Source of the DNA: Gemmatimonas sp.
GTDB taxonomy: Bacteria > Gemmatimonadota > Gemmatimonadetes > Gemmatimonadales > Gemmatimonadaceae
Direction of reading: 5' to 3'
NCBI RefSeq assembly: GCF_027531815.1
Contig: NZ_JAPZSK010000006.1
Coordinates: 62,001-126,000, forward strand
DNA length: 64,000 nt
Each line of letters begins with the position of its first letter. Within the stretch, counting starts at the first letter, position 1. Shown here one piece after another: positions 20,057 to 28,569 of this stretch. Position numbers and translations under genes: made by a program. Under the pieces are notes generated by a model that was given only the letters and a program-made list of their open reading frames with translations, made no database searches and was not told the DNA's origin.

Positions 20057-22213
20057 TTACGTTCGCGGCTGCAGTGTGAGCGCGGCGGACCAGCCGCGTC
20101 CTGGCATGGGGAACCCACGTACCGACTGCCACCGCACCCCGGTGACGTTGTCGATGGTGAGGGAGACGAGCGCCTCGACCTGCGCCACGCGCTGTCGCCG
20201 TGCCCAGGCGACATCGGTGAGCGTGACCGATGGCAATTCGAAGCGCGGATCACGAGGGCCGGCCGTGAAGGGCCGACGCCCCTGATGCCGCACATTGGCG
20301 CTGAGCGTGTGGGCCCCGACGCGCCAGAGCGCCTGAACCGCGCCGCTGTGCAGCGGTACGTACGGCGTGGGAATGGTGAGGAGCCCACTGCGCAGCGTGG
20401 ACGCGTAGCGCGTATGCCAGGCCGACAGGGTGATTACCGGCGTGGTGAGCTCGACGCGCGACTCGGTACCGCGCAGCTGTTCACGCCCCACATTGGCCGG
20501 ACTCCAGCCGAAGTTGCCGGGGAACCACACAATGGCGTCGCGCGTGTCGCGCGCCACGAGCAGCAGCTCGCCGGTGAGCCGACGCTCTCCACGGTGCCAC
20601 ACGCCCTGCGCCCCACCACTGGCGTCGAGGGTGACCCGTTCGGCGCGCAGGGCGCGCACGAAGAGTCGTTGCGGCGAGGAGAAGTAGAGGTCGTAGAGGG
20701 TGGGTACACGCACGGCCTGTGCGCCACGCGCCAGCAGCACCAGGGAGGACCCACCCGGTGCGCCCCGCGCACGCCAGGCGAGGCCGGCGCTGGCCGTGGG
20801 TTGCACCCCGTTGCGTTCCACTGCATCGGCCCGCACGCCGAGATCCAGGTCGAGGCGCGGAGCACGCCCCTCGGTGCCGCTGGTGGCACGCTGCCACGCC
20901 CACGCCGCAAAGCCACGAGCGCGGCGCTGCGACACGGCGCCCGTTCCGGTGAGCCCGTCGGCGCCGGTACCGACACGCCACATGCCGCGCCAGGCCGAAC
21001 CGCGCCACTCCACCTCGCCCGCCCACGCGCGGGCCTGAGCATCGAGGGCGGGGCGCGCGGGATCGCGGTAGCGCAGGGCAAAGTGCCGCACGCCGGAGGT
21101 GAGCACGGTCGTGCCCCACGTGGTCTGTCCACGCAGCAATGTGCGTGTCGTAACCGACCGATCGTTGTCGAACGCCCGCACGTTGGCAGGCCCCACCATG
21201 CCGCGCTCGCCGGTGGAGACCAAGAGGTTCCACTGCGTCTGCGCGGCAATCAGCCCGCCGCTGATGACGGCCCGGCGCTCGTCGTTGTTGACCCGCTGCT
21301 CGCGCACGGGCGCGGCGCCGGCCTCATTGGTGAAGGCGAAGTCGTTGGCCGCCTGCTGGAGCGCCGCCGTGGCGTTCCAGCGCACTCCCATGGCGCTCGC
21401 GGCCCAGGCGGCTTCGGCAGCCACGTGACCGAAGGCACCGGTGCGCACGCTGACGGCCCGCTGCGGGGCGCTGGAGAGCGCCAACACGCCACCCGCCGCG
21501 CCGCTGCCGGTACCGACCGGGTCAGCGCCGGGACGCACAGTGGCTGACTGCACCGCCACCAATGGCAAGTCGGAAACGTCCGCCAGCCCGGTGGCGGGGT
21601 CGTTGAGCGGCAGACCATCGAGCGTGATCACGACCTGTTCGCGCCGCGCACCACGCAGCGACAGCCCGGACTCACCGCGCGCCGACCGGATGCTGGTGTA
21701 GGGCAGCAAGGTCACCACGCCATTCATGCTCACCACACCGCGCTCGCGCGCCGACGTGGTGGTGATGGCGGCGGACGTGGCGCCGGGGGGTGATGTCGGC
21801 GCACGTGCGGTGATGCGTTGCGTTGCGAGCACGGCCACGGAGTCGGAGGCCACTCCGGCGGCGAGGCGGCCACGGGAGGGGTGCAGATACAACCGCAGGG
21901 TGTCGGCGGTGACGCTGGCCCGCCCGGCGTCTCGCGCGACGGTCGCGGACGGTGGCACGACGAGACGCCGGGGCTCGTAGCCGATGCGCGCCACCCGCAC
22001 CACGCCACCGGTGGACACCTGCCCACAGCTGCCGGTGAGGACGCGGGGGGCGGCGCGTTCTTCGCGCACCGTGACTCCCACCACCGGCGCTTGCGTGACG
22101 ACATCGAGGAAGCAGAGCGCCACACTGTCCGCCAGCGCGAACGCCGATGTCGTGGGCGCCTGCAGCAGCCACCACGCGGCGGCCTTCGCGGGCCCCAGTA
22201 TGCCCGCCATCAT
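20057..22213 (-). CDS. TonB-dependent receptor, probable cobalamin transporter (BtuB-like)
   Basis: 718 aa. After a short hydrophobic start, residues ~33-125 form a carboxypeptidase-regulatory-like fold. The plug domain follows (SGLSLRGARREQVVITLDGLPLNDP, ending in a GTGSGAAGGVLAL strand), then a beta-barrel of amphipathic strands ending in the aromatic-poor SAALTLQPRT. The start ATG at 22213 overlaps the stop of the ABC ATPase gene (ATGA). Cobalamin specificity is inferred from its place in the riboswitch-led operon with an FecCD-type permease, ATPase and binding protein. Confidence 0.88.
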   Translation of the reverse strand: MMAGILGPAKAAAWWLLQAPTTSAFALADSVALCFLDVVTQAPVVGVTVREERAAPRVLTGSCGQVSTGGVVRVARIGYEPRRLVVPPSATVARDAGRASVTADTLRLYLHPSRGRLAAGVASDSVAVLATQRITARAPTSPPGATSAAITTTSARERGVVSMNGVVTLLPYTSIRSARGESGLSLRGARREQVVITLDGLPLNDPATGLADVSDLPLVAVQSATVRPGADPVGTGSGAAGGVLALSSAPQRAVSVRTGAFGHVAAEAAWAASAMGVRWNATAALQQAANDFAFTNEAGAAPVREQRVNNDERRAVISGGLIAAQTQWNLLVSTGERGMVGPANVRAFDNDRSVTTRTLLRGQTTWGTTVLTSGVRHFALRYRDPARPALDAQARAWAGEVEWRGSAWRGMWRVGTGADGLTGTGAVSQRRARGFAAWAWQRATSGTEGRAPRLDLDLGVRADAVERNGVQPTASAGLAWRARGAPGGSSLVLLARGAQAVRVPTLYDLYFSSPQRLFVRALRAERVTLDASGGAQGVWHRGERRLTGELLLVARDTRDAIVWFPGNFGWSPANVGREQLRGTESRVELTTPVITLSAWHTRYASTLRSGLLTIPTPYVPLHSGAVQALWRVGAHTLSANVRHQGRRPFTAGPRDPRFELPSVTLTDVAWARRQRVAQVEALVSLTIDNVTGVRWQSVRGFPMPGRGWSAALTLQPRT

Positions 22214-23031
22214 CGCGTGCGCCCCCGCCCCCGCAGCGGCAGGAGCGCGGGGGCCCCCACGGCGGGATCGCGCGTTACGACGAGTGGCCATTCGTACACC
22301 GCCTCCAGGATCTCCCCGCGCATGACAGTGTCGGCGTTGCCGGCGGCGGCCACGCGGCCCCGATGCAGGAGCACGATGGCGTCGGCAAAGCGTGCCACGA
22401 GGTTGAGCTGGTGACTCACGAGCAGCACCGTGCGCCCCTCGCGCGCGAGAGCATCCACGAGTTCGAAGACCGCCATTTCGTGCGCGATGTCGAGAAACGT
22501 GGTGGGTTCGTCGAGCACCAGCACCGGCGTATCCTGTGCCAGGGCACGGGCGATACGAACACGCTGCCATTCGCCGCCGGAGAGCGAGTCGGTGGTGCGG
22601 TCGATCGCATCGGCAATGCCGGCCCGCTCGATCGCCTGCTCCACCTGACTCCGGTCCTCACGGGACGCGCCGCCGAAGGCGCCGCGATGCGGGTGCCTGC
22701 CCAGCATGACGAACTCGCGCACCGAGAGCGGCATTCCCGGTTCCTCGCGCTGCGGCACCACGGCCACCTGCTGCGCCATGGCGCGCGACGCCATGGCCGC
22801 GATGGGTTGGCCCGCCAGCAGAATGCGCCCCGACGCCACGGGCACACGCCGCAGCAGCGCCCGCACCAGGCTGCTCTTGCCGCTGCCATTGGGGCCCACC
22901 ACCGCGGTCACCAGCCCCGGCGGCGCGACGAAGGACACGTCATGCAGCGCCGGCTGCGGGCGCCCCGGGTAGTGCACACCCAGCGACTCGAAGGCCAGCG
23001 TGGCCCCCTGCCCCGCCATCGTGGCGGTCAC
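22210..23031 (-). CDS. btuD: ABC transporter ATP-binding protein, cobalamin/iron-siderophore type
   Basis: 273 aa. Walker A is GPNGSGKSS, the Q-loop region contains VVPQREEPG, the ABC signature is LSGGEWQR, Walker B is VLVLDEPTTFLD and the H-loop is LVSHQ. The GTG at 23031 was chosen because it overlaps the permease stop (GTGA) and has AAGG about 8 bp upstream; the ATG at 23019 is the alternative. It powers the permease encoded just upstream. Confidence 0.95.
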   Translation of the reverse strand: MTATMAGQGATLAFESLGVHYPGRPQPALHDVSFVAPPGLVTAVVGPNGSGKSSLVRALLRRVPVASGRILLAGQPIAAMASRAMAQQVAVVPQREEPGMPLSVREFVMLGRHPHRGAFGGASREDRSQVEQAIERAGIADAIDRTTDSLSGGEWQRVRIARALAQDTPVLVLDEPTTFLDIAHEMAVFELVDALAREGRTVLLVSHQLNLVARFADAIVLLHRGRVAAAGNADTVMRGEILEAVYEWPLVVTRDPAVGAPALLPLRGRGRTR

Positions 23032-24044
23032 GGGGTCACCTTGCGCAACTGCGACAGGAAGAACGGAACCCCGATGAGCGCGGTCACGGCCCCGAGCGGC
23101 AGTTCTGCTGGTGCGCGCAGGGTACGCGCCAGCAGGTCGGCGGCGACGAGCAGCACCGCGCCGTACAGTGCCGACAACAGCAGCATGGGGCGATGTCGAC
23201 GTGCGCCCAGCGCTCGCGCGAGATTCGGCACCACCAGGCCCACGAACCCCACCAGTCCGGCGGCGGCAACGGTGGCCGCCGCGAGCCAACTGGCCACCAG
23301 AAACAGCGTGCGCGATGCGCGCTCGACGTGCACCCCGAGTGCGGCGGCCGGCTCGCCACCGAGCGCGAGCACGTCGAGATCGCGCGCGCGCCAGACGAGG
23401 ACACTGCCCAGCAGCGCCAGCGCCACGGCACTGCGTCCCACAGCGCTCCACGACGCATCGGCTGCGCTGCCCATCATCCACCAGAGCGCCCCACGCAGCC
23501 GTTCCGGCGGCGCATCGGCGAGCGCGACGAGGATGGCGGCATTGGCGAACGCTCCCACGACCACGCCGGCCATGAGGAGCAGACGGGTATCACCGCTTCC
23601 CCCCACCACACGCGCGAGCGCCGTCACGAGCAACGTGGCCGCAGCGGCGCCGGCAAACGCGCACGCGGTAATGAGCGCCGGTGCCTCGACGCCCAGCGCC
23701 ATGGCGGTCACCGACCCCACGGCCGCCCCACCGGATACCCCCAGCAGATACGGTTCGGCCAGCGGATTGCGCATGGTTCCCTGAAGGGCGCCGCCACTCA
23801 TGGCGAGCCCGGCGCCCACGAGGGCGGCCAGGAGTACCCGCGGCAACCGCAGCTCCTGCACGATGGCCACCGTGGCCGCGTCACCCGATCCACGCAGGCC
23901 GTTGACCACGGTGTCGACGGGCAGCGACACCGCGCCCAGGGCGATCGCCAGCAACGAGACCATCACGAGCAGCACGACGCCCACCACCCACGGCCAGCGA
24001 CCGCGGTCGGCCACGGAGCGGAGGCTGACCTCGGCCTGCGTCAT
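23028..24044 (-). CDS. btuC: FecCD-type ABC permease, probable BtuC
   Basis: 338 aa with about ten hydrophobic helices. Family signatures are RLPRVLLAALVGAGLAMSGGALQG, the NPLAEPYLLGVSGGA loop that contacts the ATPase, and the later GLVGFVGLVVPNLAR. It overlaps both neighbours by 4 bp. With the ATPase and binding protein it moves the ligand, probably a corrinoid, from periplasm to cytoplasm. Confidence 0.95.
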   Translation of the reverse strand: MTQAEVSLRSVADRGRWPWVVGVVLLVMVSLLAIALGAVSLPVDTVVNGLRGSGDAATVAIVQELRLPRVLLAALVGAGLAMSGGALQGTMRNPLAEPYLLGVSGGAAVGSVTAMALGVEAPALITACAFAGAAAATLLVTALARVVGGSGDTRLLLMAGVVVGAFANAAILVALADAPPERLRGALWWMMGSAADASWSAVGRSAVALALLGSVLVWRARDLDVLALGGEPAAALGVHVERASRTLFLVASWLAAATVAAAGLVGFVGLVVPNLARALGARRHRPMLLLSALYGAVLLVAADLLARTLRAPAELPLGAVTALIGVPFFLSQLRKVTP

Positions 24045-25027
24045 GGGAGCGAATCGGCGAGCGCGGGGTGCAGCGCGCGCGCGAGCTGCACGGCGGCCAT
24101 GCCAAGCACCACCGAAGGGCGTCCGGTCACGGCCGGGTCATGACGCACGAACCGCTGCGCGCGCACGGCGGGGAGCGCCCGCCACGTGTCGGCACGGCCC
24201 AGTGACGCCACCTGCGTGTCGCTCGCCACCACGAACTGCGGCGCACGCGCGATGATCTCCTCCATGCTCACCGAAGGCGATGGCTGGGTGGCGTCATGGA
24301 ACACATTGCGCGCGCCCGCGATTTCGAGCAGTTCGTCCATGTAGCTCCCGCCGCCGATCACCATGGGGGGCGTGTTCCACACCGGCCACACCACGGCCGG
24401 CCGTTCAGCCACGCGCGCGGTCTGCGCCCGCACGCGATCGAGTGTGCGCTGCACGGAGTCACTCACCACCGCGGCCCGCGACGACGCCCCGAGCGCCACG
24501 CCCAGCACCCGCAGCTGCCGGTGGAAGTGCGCGATGCGATCGACGCGCAGCGCGATGGTGCGCACGCCGGCCCGCGTGAGTGCGTCGGCGACGGCACGGT
24601 TCTCGGCCGTGGCGTAGAGCACCACCAGCGTGGGGCGTGCGGCCAGCACCGCCTCCAGCGACGGGCGGAGGCCATCGGCAATGGCCGGCACGCGCGCCAC
24701 CGCGGCGGGATACCGATCCCACCGGGAGCGACCGACGAGCACGGCGTCGGCGCCGATCGCGAACACCGCCTCGGTGGCCGCCGGATTGAGCGACACCACC
24801 CGCCGCGCGTAGCGCGCGTCAGTGGGCAGCGGCACGCCGAAATCGTCGGTATCGGCCGGCGCGATGGCACGCACGCCGTTCGCCGCCACGGCCCCCGCGC
24901 GCGCCGTATCGGCGGCACCGGCGGCGGACGACGAACGGTTGGAATCGACGCATGCCGACACGATGATGCCCGGAACGAGCACCAACCATCGACGTGCGCG
25001 GCGTACCAATCGTGGGTGAGGAAACAC
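24041..25027 (-). CDS. btuF: Periplasmic-binding lipoprotein, BtuF/FepB family
   Basis: 328 aa from the GTG at 25027. This start gives a compact lipoprotein signal (RLVRRARRWLVLVPG, lipobox VSAC) and has AGAGGA nine bases upstream. An ATG at 25069 would add 14 residues. The mature protein has the helical-backbone binding-protein fold: VVSLNPAATEAVFAIGADAVLVG, then LRPSLEAVLAARPTLVV, then a conserved acidic SMEEIIARAPQFVV segment. It hands its ligand to BtuC. The gene is first in the operon and is preceded by a cobalamin riboswitch. Confidence 0.92.
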   Translation of the reverse strand: MFPHPRLVRRARRWLVLVPGIIVSACVDSNRSSSAAGAADTARAGAVAANGVRAIAPADTDDFGVPLPTDARYARRVVSLNPAATEAVFAIGADAVLVGRSRWDRYPAAVARVPAIADGLRPSLEAVLAARPTLVVLYATAENRAVADALTRAGVRTIALRVDRIAHFHRQLRVLGVALGASSRAAVVSDSVQRTLDRVRAQTARVAERPAVVWPVWNTPPMVIGGGSYMDELLEIAGARNVFHDATQPSPSVSMEEIIARAPQFVVASDTQVASLGRADTWRALPAVRAQRFVRHDPAVTGRPSVVLGMAAVQLARALHPALADSLP

Positions 25028-25138
25028 GAACGGGCATCCTCTCCCACGAGAAGACGCCCGAGCACCCATGACACACGCCAAGCCAACGACGTTGTCACGT
25101 TTGCACGAGCCCCCCCTCGAGGGTCTTCGTCAAAGAAA

Positions 25139-25300
25139 GAGCGCGGGTCGTCTCCTGGCTTCGGGCCACGACACTCACCTTCCCGATCGAACCGATCAGT
25201 GGTGTACGGAGTGTCGATGCTGCAGCGCATAGCGCGATGCAGAGCCCGTTACAGTGGCGGGGCCGCGCCGGTGTCGCACCGGCTTCCGTGTCCCGCGCTC
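25139..25300 (-). promoter_or_regulatory. Adenosylcobalamin riboswitch
   Basis: A 162-nt leader on the minus strand. A 9-bp closing stem pairs GAGCGCGGG (5' side, 25300-25292) with CCCGCGCTC (25147-25139). Inside are the conserved elements GCCGGTGCGACACCGGC, GCCCCGCCACTGTAACGGG, CCACTG, GATCGGGAAGG and the B12 box GAAGCCAGGAGACGACC. Together these are diagnostic of the cobalamin aptamer. The following 110 nt up to btuF include a short CCCTCGAGGG hairpin that could be the expression platform. It should repress the transport operon when adenosylcobalamin is abundant. Confidence 0.93.
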
Positions 25301-25342
25301 GAAATCAGTTGTGCGTCACGCCCTGTGCGTGACAGTCCGAAC

Positions 25343-26593
25343 CTACCGTCCAGCCGGCGCTTCGGCAAGCGCCTGCGCCAGCGCCGCCTTGAGTTCGGCA
25401 CGCCGAGCTTCGTAGGCGGCGGTGACCGCCGCACTTGGTGATTCCTGCCTCGCGTAGATGGCATCGAGGGCCGCGATTTCCTGCGCCAACCGATCACCGA
25501 GCGGCACGGTTGGCTCTACGGGGCGCAGTGAAGGGGCCACGACGCCGCGCTTCGCCGACGCGCGCTGCATGCTGCGCGTGAGCGCCAGCATCATGAGCAA
25601 ACCCACCGCGACGAGCAGCCCGGCAATGTAGAGATTGCGCCCGGGGGTAGCGCCGGCGGGGACCTCCACCACCAAATCCGCATCGGCCTTGAGATCCTGG
25701 GCAAGGAAGCGGCGGAAGTTGCGCCCCTCGAGCGCGACCGGATCGACCGCCGTGAACCCCTTGCCGCGGACCTGCGACTGCGGCTCCTCCACGAGCACCT
25801 CGAACACCACCACGGGTGACTCGGAGCGGACACGCAGCGGGAAGCTGCTGGCGGGCAGCTTGTACGAAAACGCCACCTGCTTCACCCCGGGAGCGATGGG
25901 CGCAAACACCGACACGCGCCCGTTCTGGGCCGCAAAGGCATCGGGGGAGATCTCGCCCTCATTGGCACGCACATCGACCGCTGCCGCGGGGATCGCCACG
26001 CTCCACGTGGGCGCCGCCCCCGCGGCTTCGCTGGCCACGAGCGTACGGACACTGTCGTTCGAGAGTTCGAACACCTCCACGATCGTGCGCATCTCGTTGC
26101 TGTCGGCCTTGCTGACAATGAAGTGCCGCCCCTTTACCGACAGGGGAAAGGTCCGCGACGTGGTGTCGAACACGGTGATTTCCGTATCGGCGCCACTGGC
26201 GGCCGCCACGCGCAGCGGGGCCGTGAAGTACGCAATCCCGCCGTACGTGGTGGATGCGAAGTACACGGCCTCGCCAACGCCGAAGGGGGTGTAGCGAAAC
26301 CGATACCGTCCGCCGGCGTCGCTGCGAACCGAGTCGATGGGCCCGGCCGAATCCTTCCCCACGCGATGCAGCGTGACCCACACGTTGGCCGCTGCCCCCA
26401 TGCCCGTGGAGTCACCGCCACTCGACACCGGGATGCGCACGCGACCATCCACGGTGCGGGCTGGGCTCGTCGCGCCGCCCGCGTTCGTGGCGGCGCCACT
26501 CTGGGCACTGGCGTCGGCGGCAACCAGGAACGTGGCACCAGCCAGGAGGGCCAGCGGCCGCCGAATGAACTCGAACCAACGGGCGCGATGCAT
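25343..26593 (-). CDS. Membrane protein with carboxypeptidase-regulatory-like domain
   Basis: 416 aa. A signal peptide (RRPLALLAGATFLVAADASA) is followed by a beta-rich exported part starting RTVDGRVRIPV, with repeats such as SDAGGRYRFRYTPFG typical of carboxypeptidase-regulatory/transthyretin-like folds. One membrane helix (LYIAGLLVAVGLLMMLAL, ~321-340) leads to a short cytoplasmic tail whose end (EIAALDAIYARQ, then YEARRAELKAALAQAL) resembles the tail of cytochrome c maturation CcmH/CycH-type proteins. An in-frame GTG at 26623 would overlap the upstream stop (GTGA) and is an alternative start. The function is unknown. Confidence 0.72.
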   Translation of the reverse strand: MHRARWFEFIRRPLALLAGATFLVAADASAQSGAATNAGGATSPARTVDGRVRIPVSSGGDSTGMGAAANVWVTLHRVGKDSAGPIDSVRSDAGGRYRFRYTPFGVGEAVYFASTTYGGIAYFTAPLRVAAASGADTEITVFDTTSRTFPLSVKGRHFIVSKADSNEMRTIVEVFELSNDSVRTLVASEAAGAAPTWSVAIPAAAVDVRANEGEISPDAFAAQNGRVSVFAPIAPGVKQVAFSYKLPASSFPLRVRSESPVVVFEVLVEEPQSQVRGKGFTAVDPVALEGRNFRRFLAQDLKADADLVVEVPAGATPGRNLYIAGLLVAVGLLMMLALTRSMQRASAKRGVVAPSLRPVEPTVPLGDRLAQEIAALDAIYARQESPSAAVTAAYEARRAELKAALAQALAEAPAGR

Positions 26594-26619
26594 GGAGGGG
26601 GAGAGAGAGGGGCGTGGAC

Positions 26620-27138
26620 TCACGGATTGAACTTACCGAAGTCTTCGGGGCGAAGGGTCTCGAGATAGGCCTGCAGCTGTTCGGGGGTCAGTTCCTGCCC
26701 CGAGGGCGAATCGGCGGCAAGCGCACGATCACTGGCTTCCTCGTCTTCCAGGTCCATTGCGGCAAGCAGTTCCTCGGCGGCAAAGATGGGAGACGCCAGC
26801 CGCAGGGCAATGGCAATGCTGTCGGACGGCCTGGCATCGAGCGTGACGAGGCCATTGGCTCCATCGAGATGCAGCTCGGCGAAGTACGTGTTCTTCTCCA
26901 CCCGCGAGATGGTGACACGACGCAGCGCTCCGCCGAGCGCGGTGATGAGCGACTTGCACAGGTCGTGCGTCAGTGGACGCTCACGCTTGAGCTGGTTCAT
27001 CTGCATGAGAATGGACTCGGCCTCGGGCTTGCCGATCCAGATGGGCAGCACGCGGGTTCCGGCCTTCTCGCGCAGCATGACCACGTAGGCGTTCGTCGCA
27101 CTGTCGAGGCCGAGGCGGGATACCGAGAGTTCCACCAT
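26620..27138 (-). CDS. Bifunctional nuclease family protein (BFN, DUF151)
   Basis: 172 aa. Residues 1-135 match the BFN/DUF151 fold: VVMLREKAGTRVLPIWIGKPEAESI, then RPLTHDLCKSLI, then LDARPSDSIAIALR. The C-terminal tail is acidic and Gln/Glu-rich, possibly a UvrC/UVR-type or protein-binding tail. The ATG at 27138 has a perfect GGAGG six bases upstream. Family members have been reported with DNase/RNase activity; the role in bacteria is unclear. It is probably co-transcribed with the downstream membrane-protein gene. Confidence 0.92.
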   Translation of the reverse strand: MVELSVSRLGLDSATNAYVVMLREKAGTRVLPIWIGKPEAESILMQMNQLKRERPLTHDLCKSLITALGGALRRVTISRVEKNTYFAELHLDGANGLVTLDARPSDSIAIALRLASPIFAAEELLAAMDLEDEEASDRALAADSPSGQELTPEQLQAYLETLRPEDFGKFNP

Positions 27139-27286
27139 GTGCTTCCTCCGGATGGGGGGCGACGATCGGAGTTCTTCCCGATTCGTGACGACTCGAGTGC
27201 CTATACACCAAACCGACCGCCGGCGGGCCATGCTGCACGGACCATGCAGCGCCACGCCAGCGATCGGTTGCCCCTACACAGGCCCC

Positions 27287-28459
27287 TTACTTGACGGCCT
27301 TGCGCAGGGCGGCTACCCGGTCGGTACGCTCCCACGTGAACGTAGTGCGCGCCGAGGCGCCGCGTCCGTGGGTTTCCGGGGTGCGACCGAAATGGCCGTA
27401 GGCGGCGGTGGCCTGATAGATGGGCTTGCGCAGATCGAGCGCCTTGGTGATGCCGCGCGGGGTGAGGTCGAATACCTCGCTCACCGCCGCCTCGATGGCC
27501 CGGTCGGGCACGGCACCGGTTCCGAAGGTCTGCACGTACACCGACACGGGCTCGGCCACCCCGATAGCGTAGGCCACCTGCACTTCACAGCGGCGCGCGA
27601 GCTTCGCGGCCACGATGTTCTTGGCCACCCAGCGCGCGGCGTAGCACGCCGAGCGATCCACCTTGGACGGATCCTTGCCGCTGAAGGCGCCGCCGCCATG
27701 CCGGCCCATGCCGCCGTAGGTGTCGACGATGATCTTGCGCCCCGTGAGCCCGGCATCACCCTGGGGGCCGCCAATGACGAAGCGTCCCGTGGGGTTGATG
27801 TGCGTCTTCATGCGGCGGCCGATGAACTCGTCCGGGATGACCGCGTGGATGACGTCGTCGAGAATGGCCCGACGCAGCTTGGTGTTGGAGATCTTCTCGT
27901 CGTGCTGCGTGGAGATGACGACGGTGTCCACCGCCACGGGGCGGTTGTCCTCGTAGACCACGCTGACCTGGGCCTTGCCATCGGGGCGCAGCCAGGGATA
28001 GGTGCCGTCCTTGCGCAGCACGGACAACTGGTGCGTGAGCGCGTGCGCGAGCTGGATGGGCATGGGCATGAGCTCGGGCGTTTCGTCGGTCGCGTAGCCG
28101 AACATCATGCCCTGATCCCCGGCGCCGCCGGTGTCCACTCCCTGCGCGATGTCGGGCGACTGGCGGTCGATGGTGCTCATGACGGCGCAGGTCTTGGAAT
28201 CGAAGCCGAAGTTGGCGTCGTTGTACCCGATTCCCTCGATCGTCTGCCGCACTATGTCCGGCAGATGCACATAGGCCGACGTGGTGATCTCGCCGGCGAT
28301 GACGGCGAGTCCGGTGGTCACCAGCGTCTCGCAGGCCACACGCGCCGCCGCGTCCTCCCGCAGGATGGCATCGAGCACGGCGTCGGAGATCTGGTCGGCG
28401 ATCTTGTCCGGGTGCCCCTCGGTGACGGATTCCGAAGTGAAGAGATGACGATCGGCCAC
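27287..28459 (-). CDS. metK: S-adenosylmethionine synthase
   Basis: 390 aa, the full length. It makes SAM from methionine and ATP in the cytoplasm. All signatures are present: [17 protein letters not shown], the [12 protein letters not shown] hexapeptide region, and the P-loop-like [17 protein letters not shown]. It starts with GTG at 28459. No SAM riboswitch motif was found in the 110-bp leader, which instead carries hairpins and a U-tract belonging to the upstream ptsI gene. Confidence 0.98.
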   Translation of the reverse strand: MADRHLFTSESVTEGHPDKIADQISDAVLDAILREDAAARVACETLVTTGLAVIAGEITTSAYVHLPDIVRQTIEGIGYNDANFGFDSKTCAVMSTIDRQSPDIAQGVDTGGAGDQGMMFGYATDETPELMPMPIQLAHALTHQLSVLRKDGTYPWLRPDGKAQVSVVYEDNRPVAVDTVVISTQHDEKISNTKLRRAILDDVIHAVIPDEFIGRRMKTHINPTGRFVIGGPQGDAGLTGRKIIVDTYGGMGRHGGGAFSGKDPSKVDRSACYAARWVAKNIVAAKLARRCEVQVAYAIGVAEPVSVYVQTFGTGAVPDRAIEAAVSEVFDLTPRGITKALDLRKPIYQATAAYGHFGRTPETHGRGASARTTFTWERTDRVAALRKAVK

Positions 28460-28490
28460 GGTGCGCAGCGCTCGCGTTGATTGAAGGAGG

Positions 28491-28528
28491 AAAAAGGTCT
28501 GCGTAGACTAGTCCGGCGTAGCAGCCGG
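28491..28528 (-). terminator. Candidate terminator after ptsI
   Basis: Two small hairpins read leftward, CCGGC/GCCGG (28528-28513) and GTCT/AGAC (28508-28497), are followed by a run of five T (28495-28491). The stems are short, so the call is tentative. It would separate the long PTS/housekeeping run from metK. Confidence 0.42.
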
Positions 28529-28569
28529 GACAACTGGACGCACGCCGCCCCGCCCTGGCGGCGCCCTGT

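Noticed and set aside
28460-28569. SAM riboswitch upstream of metK
   Set aside because: The 110-bp leader contains only short hairpins and a T-run fitting the end of ptsI; no SAM-I or SAM-II core was found.
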